In this document: positions 10,111-21,307 of the stretch, piece after piece
How positions within the stretch are numbered: position 1 is the first letter of the stretch
Layout: every line of letters begins with the position of its first letter
Notes under the pieces: model-generated
What the model was told of the DNA's origin: nothing
Database searches by the model: none
What the model saw: the letters and a program-made list of their open reading frames with translations, nothing else
Origin: Solanum dulcamara
Taxonomy: Eukaryota > Streptophyta > Magnoliopsida > Solanales > Solanaceae
NCBI RefSeq assembly: GCF_947179165.1
Contig: NC_077245.1
Location: forward strand, 21,737,740 to 21,801,739
DNA length: 64,000 nucleotides
Direction of reading: 5' to 3'
Translations under genes and position numbers: made by a program

Positions 10111-11661
10111 AATCCCCTTCTTCTTCTTTTTTTTTTCCTCTCCAATTTGAACATATATCTTTTAATGTTTTTAAAAACAAAAACATATATTTAAAAATTC
10201 TATATATGAAAAGTACTAGTATAGGTCAAAAAACTTAATAATTAAAATTATTTTAAGAGAATTTTAGAAAATCATAATTTTACAAAAATTATAGAATTTG
10301 CCAAATAATAAATGGGACAATAGGTTTTCATTCTTTGACCTAAATCAAAAGGTCCTATTTTCTCTTGATTGGTTCTAGAATGTTATGGAAGAAAGTTTGC
10401 CAATGCATTTTTTTAGTATACCTGCTTGTTTTACTTTGATTTTAAAAAGATTTGTTCTTATCTATAGAATTTGAAACATAGAAAATTGTAGACATTTAAT
10501 TGTTTGTCTCCCATGCATTTTCATAATTCTAGCCATGCATCATTAAGGAAACTTAAGAATAATATAACACTCTAGATTTATTTATTTTATAATATATATG
10601 AAGGTCAACTTTTATACCTTATTGATCATTTTATGTGTTGTGTTTAGTTTTATTTAGACATTGAATTTAAATTCATTAGAAACCCAGATGTGCTAAGCAC
10701 GTAATAGTGTTTTGGAAATCAAGAGCTTGAGTTTAATATAATGTAAATATGTTGGTTAGTTCTTAAATACTATTAATTTGGTCGAAGGAGACAATGTAGG
10801 CTGTTTTTTTTTTTGGTTGAACAATTATATATTTAGTTGGTTGGTCATAATTTTAGTTGTCAAGAGTTGCCTAAAATTGAAGAACGAATAGGATATAAAA
10901 TATAATTATAATGGAAAATAATAGGGAGAATAATCAATCATGGTACATCGAAACTCACAAATTTAGAGACACGATATCGTGATTTTTTTAAATGAAAATG
11001 ACATTTTAATCATGGTGTGAGATTTAATTCTTAATTTTATTTTTGACATAATTATTAAATTTTCAATTATTCATATTTCATTTTAAAAATTGGTTTGTTG
11101 ATATTAACATACATCTAAATATCGATAATGCTTTATCGCACAAAAGAAAAAGACTTTAAGTTACCTTAAATAAATACTTCTACCTTTTCGGCAAATTGAA
11201 AATATAGTCTTTATGATTTCTGTATATTGCATAGTAATATAGTATTGAGCTAATTAGGCATACAAAGAAAACCGACAAATTGCATTAAACTAATAATTTG
11301 AATTAAATAAATAAAAACACTTAGACTATGGGTCAATAATTTGGTTTGGTATTGAAAATAAAAATCTCATCATAATTGGTATTTTTTTGTTTGGTTTAAG
11401 TAAAAATAGTCAAATTGAAATCAAAGCAATCAGACATTACATGTATACAAAATTTTAAAATATATTATACATAAATTTTTTTTATTATAATATAATTATA
11501 AAAAATCTTACACTTTTTCATGTTTTGTCTTTCAACATACATTTCAAGCTTGAACTTAGATTTTTTAAATGGTCTTATAAGTTTATAGATCATAAATATT
11601 AATAACTCAAACAAAGTCCAAAGATGTTAAGGCTAACAAAAAGAAATTCAATTCAAAATTA
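10111..11661. other. AT-rich intergenic stretch
   Basis: No gene is supported. The part 10693-10872 is repeated at 32709-32880 (listed separately). Elsewhere I see only AT-rich sequence with short frames. Confidence 0.5.
10693..10872 (+). repeat. Dispersed repeat, copy 1 (partner at 32709-32880)
   Basis: It shares TTTTGGAAATCAAGAGCTTG, followed by AATATAAT, and further on GGTTGGTCA and TTTTA(A/G)TTGTCAAGAG with the stretch at 32709-32880, in the same order and orientation. No TIRs or target duplications are apparent. It may be an undefined repeat family or a remnant of a larger duplication. Confidence 0.7.
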
Positions 11662-11669
11662 GAAATGAC

Positions 11670-12340
11670 TAGAGCTGTCAAAATGGGCTTGGCCCGTGAG
11701 GTCGGCCCGACACAATTCTTGAATTGAGTGGGGGAATTTTTTCAGCCCATTTAGGAACGAGGCTTTTTAGCCCAACCTCATTTGGTCTGCCAGCCTCATA
11801 GGCTCGATCCGCGAGCCTCAGAGGCTACCCCTTGGATCGTGAATCTTAAAAATATTTGTTATATATATTTTAAGTAGTATTTTATTTTGCTAAATCTTCA
11901 ACAATTAGGCAATTGAAGTTATTATAACTATGAATCTTTAACCTCTTTTACGTTTGTGTTTGCCTAATTTTTCGTTTCTTTTTTCTTGTGTAGTTTGTGA
12001 AAAAACTAATCATATAATGTATGTTATCCTATGAATGTTGATTGTTGTATCTCTCCTATTCTGTTGTTTTGTAAGTATTCCACTAAAGTGTGTCATGAAC
12101 ATGTGATTTTTTGATGTATTGGTATTGTGTTCATCAATGTTCGACCGTCTTTCTATAAGGCCAATAATGTCCATCTCTTGATTGAAGGGCCAATCGTCCT
12201 AACTTGTAGCCCGCTTAGGGCTGGGTTGGGCTGCTATTTTATAGGTCCTTTAGTTAAAAAGGTCAGTCCGTCCTAACTAATTTAACTTGCTATCCCTTTA
12301 GAATTGGGTTGGGTTAGGCCAGCCCATTCTGACAGCTCTA
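11670..12340. mobile_element. Non-autonomous hAT element, complete
   Basis: A 671-bp element begins TAGAGCTGTCAAAATGGG and ends with the near-complement GCCCATTCTGACAGCTCTA. It is flanked by an 8-bp target duplication with one mismatch (GAAATGAC 11662-11669, GGAATGAC 12341-12348), the size expected of hAT transposases. It has no transposase frame. Subterminal regions are rich in GGC/GCC-type motifs. It is the intact reference for the hAT copy split at 39.07-58.62 kb. Confidence 0.9.
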
Positions 12341-12348
12341 GGAATGAC

Positions 12349-14280
12349 AATAGCGTTGAACTATCAATTTTTTTTAGCTTTGCATTGATTTAGACAATAA
12401 AAAAGTTAACTTTGGTTTATTTTTCTTTAGTGTTTAGTTGTGTAAATAGTACATTTTAGCATGAGTGCATGACTTAATCCTTTTAGATTATGTTAATTTT
12501 CATTGTGGATTATTAATTACTAATATTAGTACAATGTCATGACTCATATTACATTATTTTATGTTATTTTATTGAGAAATACCTTATATAATTGCATTTT
12601 GCCAGGACTAAATAAATATTTGGAGGACAAGTTATATATTTTGTGCTATGAAAACTTTCCCGAGAGAAATCCAGAAAACCCCGATATTAAACAATTCAAC
12701 TTTTATTTATTTGATTTAATATACAAATTTAAAAATCCAATATAATTGTTTTGATTTGATAATTAAGAAATTCGAACCAATCGACCCCTCAGAGGCTTCA
12801 TTGCTAATAAACTATCAATTTTTCTATTATACTTATTAGAAGTAGTATTGTCCAATATCAGAGGAGTTGTTTTTGTTATTCTACTAACTATTGCTATTAT
12901 TGAATTCAACAAGAACACTTTTATTGAAGCAAAGATTTATTGGAGTTGATCACATATAATAAAGACCTAGGGCTATGACACTTTGCATATCTTCATCCTT
13001 TTCAATTATAGTTGTTAAGCATGATTAAAATTTCTATCAAATTATTGAATCACATGATTGATAATATGATCATGGTCTTTTAAGTCATATAACCACCCAT
13101 TTAGATTGGCCTCACCCTACATCGTTGAGCGGGGATGTCATAAACTGCTTTGAATGCATGTATATATCCTATTGTATTTGACCCAAGCATGGCAATATAG
13201 GTATGTTTCCATTTTAACCACTAATCCATCCGTAGATGAACCCTACTTCTCATAAACCATGTTTTCTTCCTAGCTTTTTCATGTCCAGTCCCACTAACAA
13301 TTATCTGTTTACTTTATGGGTGGTGAAGCCACAGAATAGTCGAGTATAAGATTAAGAGAATAAAATATGTAAAATAGAATCCATTAAAAATCATAAAATT
13401 AAAAGAAAATATTTATAAAATGGCTATAACCGATTACACATAAATGAACACATAAATAAGAAAGAAATAAAAATCTAATTATAAATTTTAGAAGAAAATC
13501 CTAAATAATGGCAAATATGCTTCTCTTTGTGGACCTACAACATATCTGAATTCAACAAGGTAAAAAGGAACTCCCTATTTAAAATGCCTAAGTATGATAT
13601 TGATAGACTATTAAAACACCTTGAGGGCCCACCTAATCGGACTAGGAGAAGGGCAAAATTGCCTAGGTTTGCCACATCTTGCACTACAAAATAGAGAGCT
13701 TCGCCCTGGCCCTTGCAGTCTCGCCTTAAGCCTGCACCCAACAAGGTGCAAAATTTCGAAGGGGTGTATTTTTGATCCCCTCTGCTTTTCACTACGCCAG
13801 ATGAGCTTCCGAGTTTGCTTTAGGCTTCATTTTGCAAGTTTGTCTACTTTTTACTTCATAATTAGTTAATTTCAATTTCCTTTAACTCAAAAAGAATAAA
13901 CACACCTTTCATAAGCTTAAAATCATGTAATTGTGTTAAAACAAGGTGTATTAAGCTACAGATTACTCAAAATAATGCTCAAATATGGATGAAACATGCC
14001 TAAAAATGTATATTCACTCAACATTAGTTGCTTGACTAAAACTAGCCTTACTAGATCTCTCCTATTCTTTTTTTTAAATGTCGTTTTCCCTTCTTTGAGA
14101 TATTTAAGACTTATAGAGTTGTATTCAAAATCTGAGGGTTGTAGTAGTGATTTCGGAATTCGGAATTTTTTAATACTTATTTCTGCATTTTTTGCGTTTT
14201 ATAAAGAGATGATTTTATGACTATCATTTGCTTAAAAGTCTTAATTGTGCATTGTTATATTATTTTATTTATGTTCTTTC
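12349..14280. other. Intergenic stretch, no recognisable gene
   Basis: AT-rich sequence with only short frames. A GC-richer block at about 13615-13830 has small overlapping frames on both strands, none of which I recognise. No TIRs or LTR borders were found. Confidence 0.5.
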
Positions 14281-14348
14281 GTTGTTTTGCCTACCGTCAG
14301 GGGTTGAGTTAGGTGCCATCACCTTTTTCAAGATTTTGAATCGTGACA
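14281..14348 (+). repeat. LTR 3'-terminal fragment
   Basis: The stretch GTTGAGTTAGGTGCCATCAC leading to TCGTGACA is the typical 3' end of Solanaceae gypsy LTRs, as also seen at 44680-44711 and 58360-58393. The 5' part and target duplications are not identified, so this is a remnant. Confidence 0.55.
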
Positions 14349-14379
14349 CGCTCCTTAAGAATGATATGGATAAGGATTG

Positions 14380-15311
14380 TTGGGTTGTTGATATATAGGA
14401 GGCCTTTGAGATTGGAAACTCTTACATCTATTACCTTGGTTGGAATAGTTCCAATGCTATTGATTATGTTGTTCCCCCAATTTGCTTGATTTTTTTAATC
14501 CTAATTCGCTTGATTGGATCTCATTGCCTTAATTGGGTCTTTGAAAATTTCTTCCATGCCCTTGGTTGGTATTCACAAGTCGCACTTTCTTATTTTACTC
14601 TTGATAGGTACAATCTTGATAAGACATATTGTAGTTATAATAATCTTCATCACCTCTGGGATGAGGGTTACCTATAAGCATCTTATTTCCCATAATTCCT
14701 TGAAACCCTTCCATGGTATACATATGTTTTAGAGTTTGGATATTTTGGAGTTGATTCTTAGCTAAACAGTTCATAGTTGTGGTCAATCTTTACATGGCTT
14801 GGCTTTGGACGTATATATCCTTGATGAGATCAACTTTAAAAGCATTTGATTGTGGGGGTGGACCCTAGAAACCTATGCGAAATTGGTATCCGTCATCTTG
14901 TCTAGCAACTCATATGCCTCTCATAAAGTTAATCCATAATATAACCAACAACCAAATTATTGACCGTGGATTGATTAGCCGTATCAAGACCTTGATAGAA
15001 AGTTTAAAGAAAAACCCTCTTTGTGAGATCACTTTAGGCCAATCTTTGACTGTCTTTCTATAATGTTCTCATATCTCATGCAATTGCTCACCTGATTGTT
15101 GCTTGAAAGCCGTGATCACATACCAAAAAAAGGGTCATCTTGCCAGGAGGAAAATAGTACTTGTGAAATTTTGTATAGAGTTTATTCTAAGAGCAAATAG
15201 AATGGCGGGGTAGTGATTCCAACCAATCCAAAGTGTTACGTTGCAAAGAGAATGAAAAATAGCCTCAATCGAAGTGCATCATCCGAAATGAAAGGTTGTT
15301 TACTAGTAAAG
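14380..15311 (-). pseudogene. Gypsy gag remnant (element T4), downstream part
   Basis: On the minus strand the sequence resembles the gag of a non-chromovirus gypsy element (retrotransposon capsid). SDDALRLRLF near 15270 is the capsid-domain motif, and KFHKYYFPPGKM near 15160 and FYQGLDTANQSTVNN near 14990 follow in the order expected for retrotrans_gag. Stops and frame changes are frequent. The continuation toward the gag N-terminus lies at 24864-25240, because T1 has inserted between the two. Assignment rests on short motifs, so the clade is uncertain. Confidence 0.6.
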
Positions 15312-15661
15312 TGTTATATTTCGTACTTTTGTACATTGAAATATTTTTAAGCTCCTTTAAAGATGCCATGTGATCCATGTTATCCATGAAGTTATCGAAT
15401 GATCCTAAGGAGGGGAGGATGTAACGCCCTATATTTTGCATAGACTAGTTCTATGTGAGTAGTGATGGTTTGAAATAGGGTTGGGAAGGATTTGAAAAGG
15501 GTTTGAGGCCAAATAATTTATTATAGTAATCGACCTACTTGCTTAAGCTACTGGTTCGGATGTCTTACATAATTAAGCTACTTGATTACACGTCTAGCTT
15601 AAGTAGCAAGGATCACACAGGTTCTGAAGGTAAGACTAATTGCTAACCTACTAAAAAGAAC

Positions 15662-15726
15662 AAGTAGGTGATGCACCTACTTCAAGTAGGTGATGTGCCT
15701 ACTTCAAGTAGGTGATACACCTACTT
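15662..15726 (+). repeat. Palindromic 22-bp tandem array in T1 5' LTR
   Basis: Three units start at 15662, 15684 and 15706. Each is a near-perfect palindrome with arms AAGTAGGTG and CACCTACTT around ATG/ATA. The 3' LTR has only two units, with arm mutations, at about 21633-21675. Isolated half-units recur downstream (15775-15830). Confidence 0.92.
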
Positions 15727-17849
15727 AGAATATGTGGACTGCATTTTAAATGAAAAGGGAAAGTGGATGATGCAACTACTTATAAAGTTGTGGAAGAAAT
15801 TATAGAGGTGATGTACTTACTTCTTAAAGTAATGGACAAGATTATTTTGGGATACGAGATAGAGATTTTTATTTTTGATTTTAATTAATACACGAATTGC
15901 TTATAAATTTTAATTGGTATAGAAATATTAATGGAAATTTGGGATTAATTTACCATGATTAGATTATTAAGTGGGGATTATTGATTAATTATAATTAATT
16001 AAGTTAAGTAGACCATTAAGTGGACCCGACAACATGTGGCTGAATATGATTGGCTCATGAATGATAGTGGGACACATGTCAGGGGCTGGGCATGTGTCAA
16101 CCACATGGATAACATATATAAGTTAAATGGAAGATTCATGTTTCATAATTCAACTTCTACAATTTATGGAATTAGAGAGATGATAGAGAGAGACTCTCGG
16201 CCATGGCTATGGCAGCAGCTCCAAGTTCATGGACATGGCATCCTCCATCAATTCTAAATGACCAAGGAAGAGGGTTATCTTGAGAGGAAGGGGGAAGCAA
16301 TGTAGGAACTCCATTGTTGAGCAACAACAAATTTCCTTTGAAGCAAGGAAACATTGGCAGCAACTAAATTCAATTAGTGTACTCCATTTTAAGGAAGTTG
16401 TTTATGGCTTTGAAAGCGGATTTTGAAGGTCGTGGTAACGTGAATTGATTATTTGGGAAAGCAAGAACGCTTGTGATTTTAATTCACTAAATTCAAAAAA
16501 TTAAGAAGCCAAGTTGTTAAGGTAAGATTTAATCCTTTCCTATGTCATTTAGAGGCGGTTTGGACTTGCTGTAACTTGGTAAATATGAATTGAATCCATG
16601 GAATTATGTATATTGATGTTGAAGTGTTGTTAGGCCGTGTAAAGGGGCCATTTTATTTGAAATTGTGAACTAATTAGAATTAAAATTTTGGTTGTTATTG
16701 TCATAGATTATGTGATGAGAATAAAGGAATTAAATGGTTAAAGTTGAAGTTATAATTATTTGTGGGCTGTTGTAGAAGTTAATATGATGTTAATGTAATT
16801 TTCTTGCATATAAGAGGGTGATATTTTTAACATGTGGTTGCTGGTATAGTTCATGAAATTGGATGGAAAGAATGTGTTAAGGAATGTATAATAAACATAA
16901 ATGGTTTGTTGGCATGTCCATAGACGTTCGTTAGGTTATCGGGAATCCTTACGTTGCTAGTTAGGGGATGTTTTGAGTATGTTGTTGTTCTTGTTGATTT
17001 GAAAGATCAAGTATAGTTAAGATTATACATTATGGTGTTATGTTGGTTGGGTTGTTAGAAGATTGTTTGATGAAAAAGTTAAGGCTATGGATTATTACGG
17101 ATAACTTGAATATGTAGTAGTCGTACATGGATTGTTATCGAGTGGTGTGAATGTGGTCTATTTGGAATGTTATGCGGGCTATTCGGGTGTTTTCGATCTT
17201 GTCTTGAATAGAATCGATATGATGTAGTACATGAATGTGTGGGTATTGATGTTGGCTTAGTTGTTATGAAGTTGATTTGAATATAAGGGAAACGTCGCCT
17301 AATTTTCTAGAAAAGAGTTACTAACGTTAGAATATATTTTGGACCTTCACATAACTTAATCATAGTTCTTGACGTCTTAATATAGGTTGAGACGCTTCGG
17401 ACAGCGTATACAGGTTGTATTGTGAATAAGCGCTAAAGGTATGTAAAGTTATCCCTTCTTTCTTTTGGCATGTCTTAGCTATAAGTGATAAATGATATGA
17501 GCTTTGGGGTAATTCCGTTCATAAGTTCCGAGTATGATTCATGACTCTTATTCACTTCTTGACGTTAAAACTCTTAAGGTAGTTGAGCTACTGGCCTTGA
17601 GTCTTCTATATGTTGGACAGTAGGTTGTATGTGAAAGTCCCTATTCGTAAAGACTCGATAATGATTAATGTCCTTAACTTTCATAAGCAGTCTCGCATTA
17701 TCTTGATACTTGTCTATGATCCCCGAGGCTTTATATAATATAGTTCATAATGACATTCAAAGATTATTGAACCTACTAACCTATTGAGTCTCAAATGATG
17801 ACCTAAATATATATGGTTATTCACTACTCTGCTCGTGGATACTGTTATT

Positions 17850-18200
17850 ATATCTTTCACCGAATCTCTGGCCGGATATGTTATCATGTATAAATTTATT
17901 ACATCTTTCATCGAGTCCCATGATGTATCGGGTATGTTATCACGCATATTTTAATACATTATCCATCGAGTCCCTCACTAGAGGGACGAGTATGCTATAT
18001 GATGATATGATGATGCAATGATATAGTTATTGCATCGAGTCCCACGATGGGTCGGGTACGATATATGTGTACACGATTTTATTCATTGAGTCCCTTATTA
18101 GAGGGCCAGGTATGGTATAATATATGTATATGATGATATGATAATATGATGACATGATTATAGCATCGAGTTCCATAATGGGCCGGGTACGGTATATGAT
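17850..18200 (+). repeat. Hairpin repeat array in T1 5' LTR
   Basis: Five or six units at 50-80 bp spacing each contain ATCGAGTCCC followed by a short loop and a complementary GGG or AGGGAC, then GGGTA(C/T)G. Two unit types alternate: one with arms TCCCACGATGGG, the other with arms GTCCCT and AGGGAC. The 3' LTR has the corresponding array at about 23800-24150. Confidence 0.85.
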
Positions 18201-19370
18201 AATGATATGCATGATTTGTTTCGTAAGGCACGGGTAAAATGAGTTTTGATTATCATACTTGTCTCCTAGATTCTCTACTTCAGATATGATCTTTCTTATT
18301 GTATTTCATGCCTTACATACATAGTACATATCTTATACTGACTCCCTCTTTCTTCGGGGGGCTGCGTTCATGCTCGTAGGTATAGATAATTGATTTGGTG
18401 ACCCTTTAGCTTAGAACTTCTACTCATCTGTCTTGGAGTGCTCCATTGTTCCGGAGTCTATACTTTTGGCACAAATCTACTAATATATGTATATGTTCAT
18501 TTAGTGGTATGATGGGACCCTGTCCCATCGTATGTTACTTTTAATACTCTCCGAGGTCTGTAGACATATGTGTAGGTTGTATATAGATATTGTTCAGTTG
18601 TGTTAGCATGACTTGTGTTTTGGGATGTTGTATATAGTGGAGGCCCTGTTGGCTTACGTATGTGTATTGTTAGGACGTTCCATATGTTATGATAGCCTTA
18701 TCGGCTTATGTATGATGTTATCCATTGATAGTGTGACTCTACAAGAGACATGTTGCCTTGGTATTTATATATATATATATATATATGTATGAAAGTTCTG
18801 AGATGACATATTGTTCCTAAGAATTTCCATATTAGGTTCAGTTCGAATGGATTATAGCTAACAGGTGTGTGCGAGTGTCTAGCACGGGCACTAGTCACAG
18901 CCTACGGGGTTGGATTGTGAAAAAAATGGTATCAAAGCAGTTCATCCTCGGAGTGTCTATAGACCATGTCTGGTAGAGTCTTACTTATCGGTATGTTGTG
19001 CACCACATTTATAAACAGGAGGCTACATGATATTTATGATGTTACCTTTCTTTCATATCTAAGATCATGCGATGAGCCAAGCCATAGGAAATGAGATTTC
19101 TTATACTAACCCTTGATTTCAACAAAAGAACGACATTGACAAAAGAAAGCGACTGATGATATTGGGGGTTACAAGAGTACACAGGTAAGGAATGGTACGA
19201 AAGATATATGTCAAGCAAGGTATTTGAAAGCATGACTGAAATGTAAAGATGAAAATTGAAAGAAAAAGTAAATAGGAAAGTGTAACAGATGCAGTTCGAG
19301 TTGGACATACGAGGTAAGTTCATTATTTTCATACTGTGGTTGATATTGGAAGCCATGTGTGGCTATAATA

Positions 19371-19372
<2 letters not shown>

Positions 19373-19446
<74 letters not shown>
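19373..19446. repeat. (TA)n microsatellite
   Basis: About 37 uninterrupted TA units inside T1. Its length makes assembly error and length polymorphism likely here. Confidence 0.97.
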
Positions 19447-19450
<4 letters not shown>

Positions 19451-20049
19451 GCTCTGTGAGGCATTGTTGGTATTTCCTGCATTCAGGTATTAAGATAGTA
19501 AGAAATATTGAGGAAACTCTGTCAAAATTTTCTTAGAAATGAAAGAGAATGAGATATAGGTTTGTAAAATGCCTTGAAAGGTCATGCCAACAGTAATGAT
19601 AAGATTTGACTAAGCTGCAAGTATGGATGACCTCGAAAAATAAGTTAACTGCTAAATAAATGGTAATAGTAAGTCGATATCGATAGGGTAAAAAGGAATT
19701 TGGAAAGGGTTTTAATACTAAGAGATGATTTAGAAAAGGATGGTAAATCTTGATAGAGTATTATATTAAGGTACTGACTGAATTGATAAGTAGGGATAAA
19801 TTGTGACGCGATAATATGCCTAAAGTATTACAACTTAGATTAAGAAAGATTATGAAATAATTTAAGCAAGAAGATCAGAACAAGTTGGTTACTAGACGAT
19901 AGTAAACCTGTATGTGGAATCAAAATTCTTTTGGAATGATACCAATTAAATATAGTTAAAGCACGGAACAACTATGTAGAGTTATTATATGGGGGAACTT
20001 TATCACTACTCGGTAGCCAACCTGAATGATTGAGATCAAAAGCCAAAAG

Positions 20050-21131
20050 GTAGAATACCAATTAAAGTCTTCTAAGAAGTCAAAAAGTAATATATGAGGC
20101 TGAAGATCCCAGAATATGGACTTCATTATAGGCTTACCTCGCACTTCACGGAAGTATGACTCTAAATGAGTTATTATAGATAGGCTGACAAAAGCATCCC
20201 ATTTTCTTCCTATCAAGACTACCTATTCAGCTGAGAACTATGCGAAGTTATATATTAAGGAGATAGTGAAACTTCATGAAGTTCCCATAATCTATTATGT
20301 CGAACGGAGGAGCCCAGTTTATAGCTAACTTTTAGAGATCATTCCAGAAAGGGATTGGAGACACAGGTGAGTCTCAGCACAATATTTCATCCTCAAATTG
20401 ATGAACAAGTCGAGCGTACTATTTGGACGCTAGAATATATGTTGCGGGCCTATATTATTGGCTTCAGAGGTTGCCAAGATGATCATTTGCCACTTATAGA
20501 GTTTTCTTATAATAATAGATACCATTCTAGTATCCACATGGCACCGTACGAGGCTTTGTATGGCAGGAAGTGTAGGTCACCTATTGGTTTATTTGATGTT
20601 GGTGAGACTAAACTAATAGGCCCAAATATGATTCAGCAAGCTGTGGATAAAGTGAAGCTCATTCAGGAGAGATTATTAGCAGCCTAGAGTCGACAGAAAT
20701 CATATGCAGATAATCGACGTTGACCCTTAGAGTTTCAGGTTGATGATTGGGTGTTCTTGAAGGTGTCACCCATGAAAAGGGTAATGAGATTCGGCAAGAG
20801 AGGAAATCTTAGTCCGAGATACATTGGCCCTTATAAGATCATTCATAAAGAAGGCAATGTTGCCTATGAGTTGGACCTACCATCTGATTTGGAAGCAGTG
20901 CACCCGGTCTTTCACGTGTCAATGCTTCGCAAATGTATTGATAATCCCTCTAAAGTATTCCCTGTGGATGATGTCCAATTGACTAAGGAGATGTCTTACG
21001 AGAAAAACCCTATAGCTAGACTTGATCGCCAAGTCAGAAGGTTACGTACCAATGACGTGGCTTCCATTGAAGTATTGGGGCAAAAACAGAATAGAGAAGA
21101 TATGACATGGAAAGCTGAAAAGAAGGTATAG
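20050..21131 (+). pseudogene. T1 integrase with C-terminal GPY/F and chromodomain-like region
   Basis: Integrase inserts the cDNA into the genome. The core begins near 20090 with a degenerate GLPRTSRKYDS region, then VIIDRLTKASHFLP (20170-20210) and AENYAKLYIKEIVKLHEVPI. The part around the second catalytic Asp (about 20300) is garbled by a frameshift. Open frame 20355-20687 carries the region of the third acidic residue (QVERTIWTLE), IEFSYNNRYHSSI and [15 protein letters not shown]. After a stop near 20686, open frame 20751-21131 gives the GPY/F module (LSPRYIGPYKI) and a chromodomain-like tail with RLDRQVRRLRTNDVASIEVL. These are hallmarks of chromoviruses, probably Tekay-like. It is broken by one frameshift and two stops. 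Confidence 0.88.
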
Positions 21132-21307
21132 AACAAGTATCCTCACTTGTTTCCTATACCCACAAGTATTATAAACCCCAAAAATTGGTTATATTGATTA
21201 ATAAGAAAACTATATGTGACAACTATTATAGAGACTTCCCGGAATCCTTGTAAGACTTTATGAGGCTAGTTAATATTTGAGGACGAATGTTCTAAAGGGG
21301 TGAAGGA

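Larger units (their letters stand above)
15312..18922 (+). mobile_element. T1 gypsy chromovirus, 5' LTR (3.6 kb)
   Basis: The 5' long terminal repeat starts TGTTATAT and ends at GGATTGTGAAA. It matches 21308-24863 over its whole length. The 5-bp target duplication TAAAG lies at 15307-15311 and again at 24864-24868. The LTR carries a palindromic 22-bp repeat array (15662-15726), a hairpin array (17850-18200), two (TA)n tracts and a probable promoter toward its 3' end. LTRs this long are usual for Tekay/Del-type chromoviruses. Confidence 0.93.
18923..21307 (+). mobile_element. T1 internal region (deleted derivative)
   Basis: The primer-binding site TGGTATCAAAGCAG at 18927-18940 fits the 3' end of initiator tRNA-Met. 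The polypurine tract AAAGGGGTGAAGGA at 21294-21307 abuts the 3' LTR. The internal part is only about 2.4 kb. I find no gag, protease or reverse transcriptase, only the integrase end. A 74-bp (TA)n tract (19373-19446) and degenerate sequence fill 18941-20050. T1 therefore depended on another element or lost its core after insertion. Confidence 0.88.

Noticed and set aside
12539..12745. 68-residue + frame with PERNPENPD
   Set aside because: Isolated, AT-driven composition, no flanking exons or recognised domain.
12760..12800. GAAATTCGAACCAATCGACCC as a possible inverted tRNA T-arm
   Set aside because: No acceptor, D or anticodon arm could be built around it on either strand.
13615..13870. GC-richer block with overlapping frames on both strands
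   Set aside because: No splice-compatible exon chain or recognised protein motif. Evidence is too weak to call a gene.
17850..18200. Regularly spaced palindromic repeats, superficially CRISPR-like
   Set aside because: Repeats are degenerate, spacers are similar to one another, and the array is duplicated in both LTRs of a retrotransposon in a plant genome.
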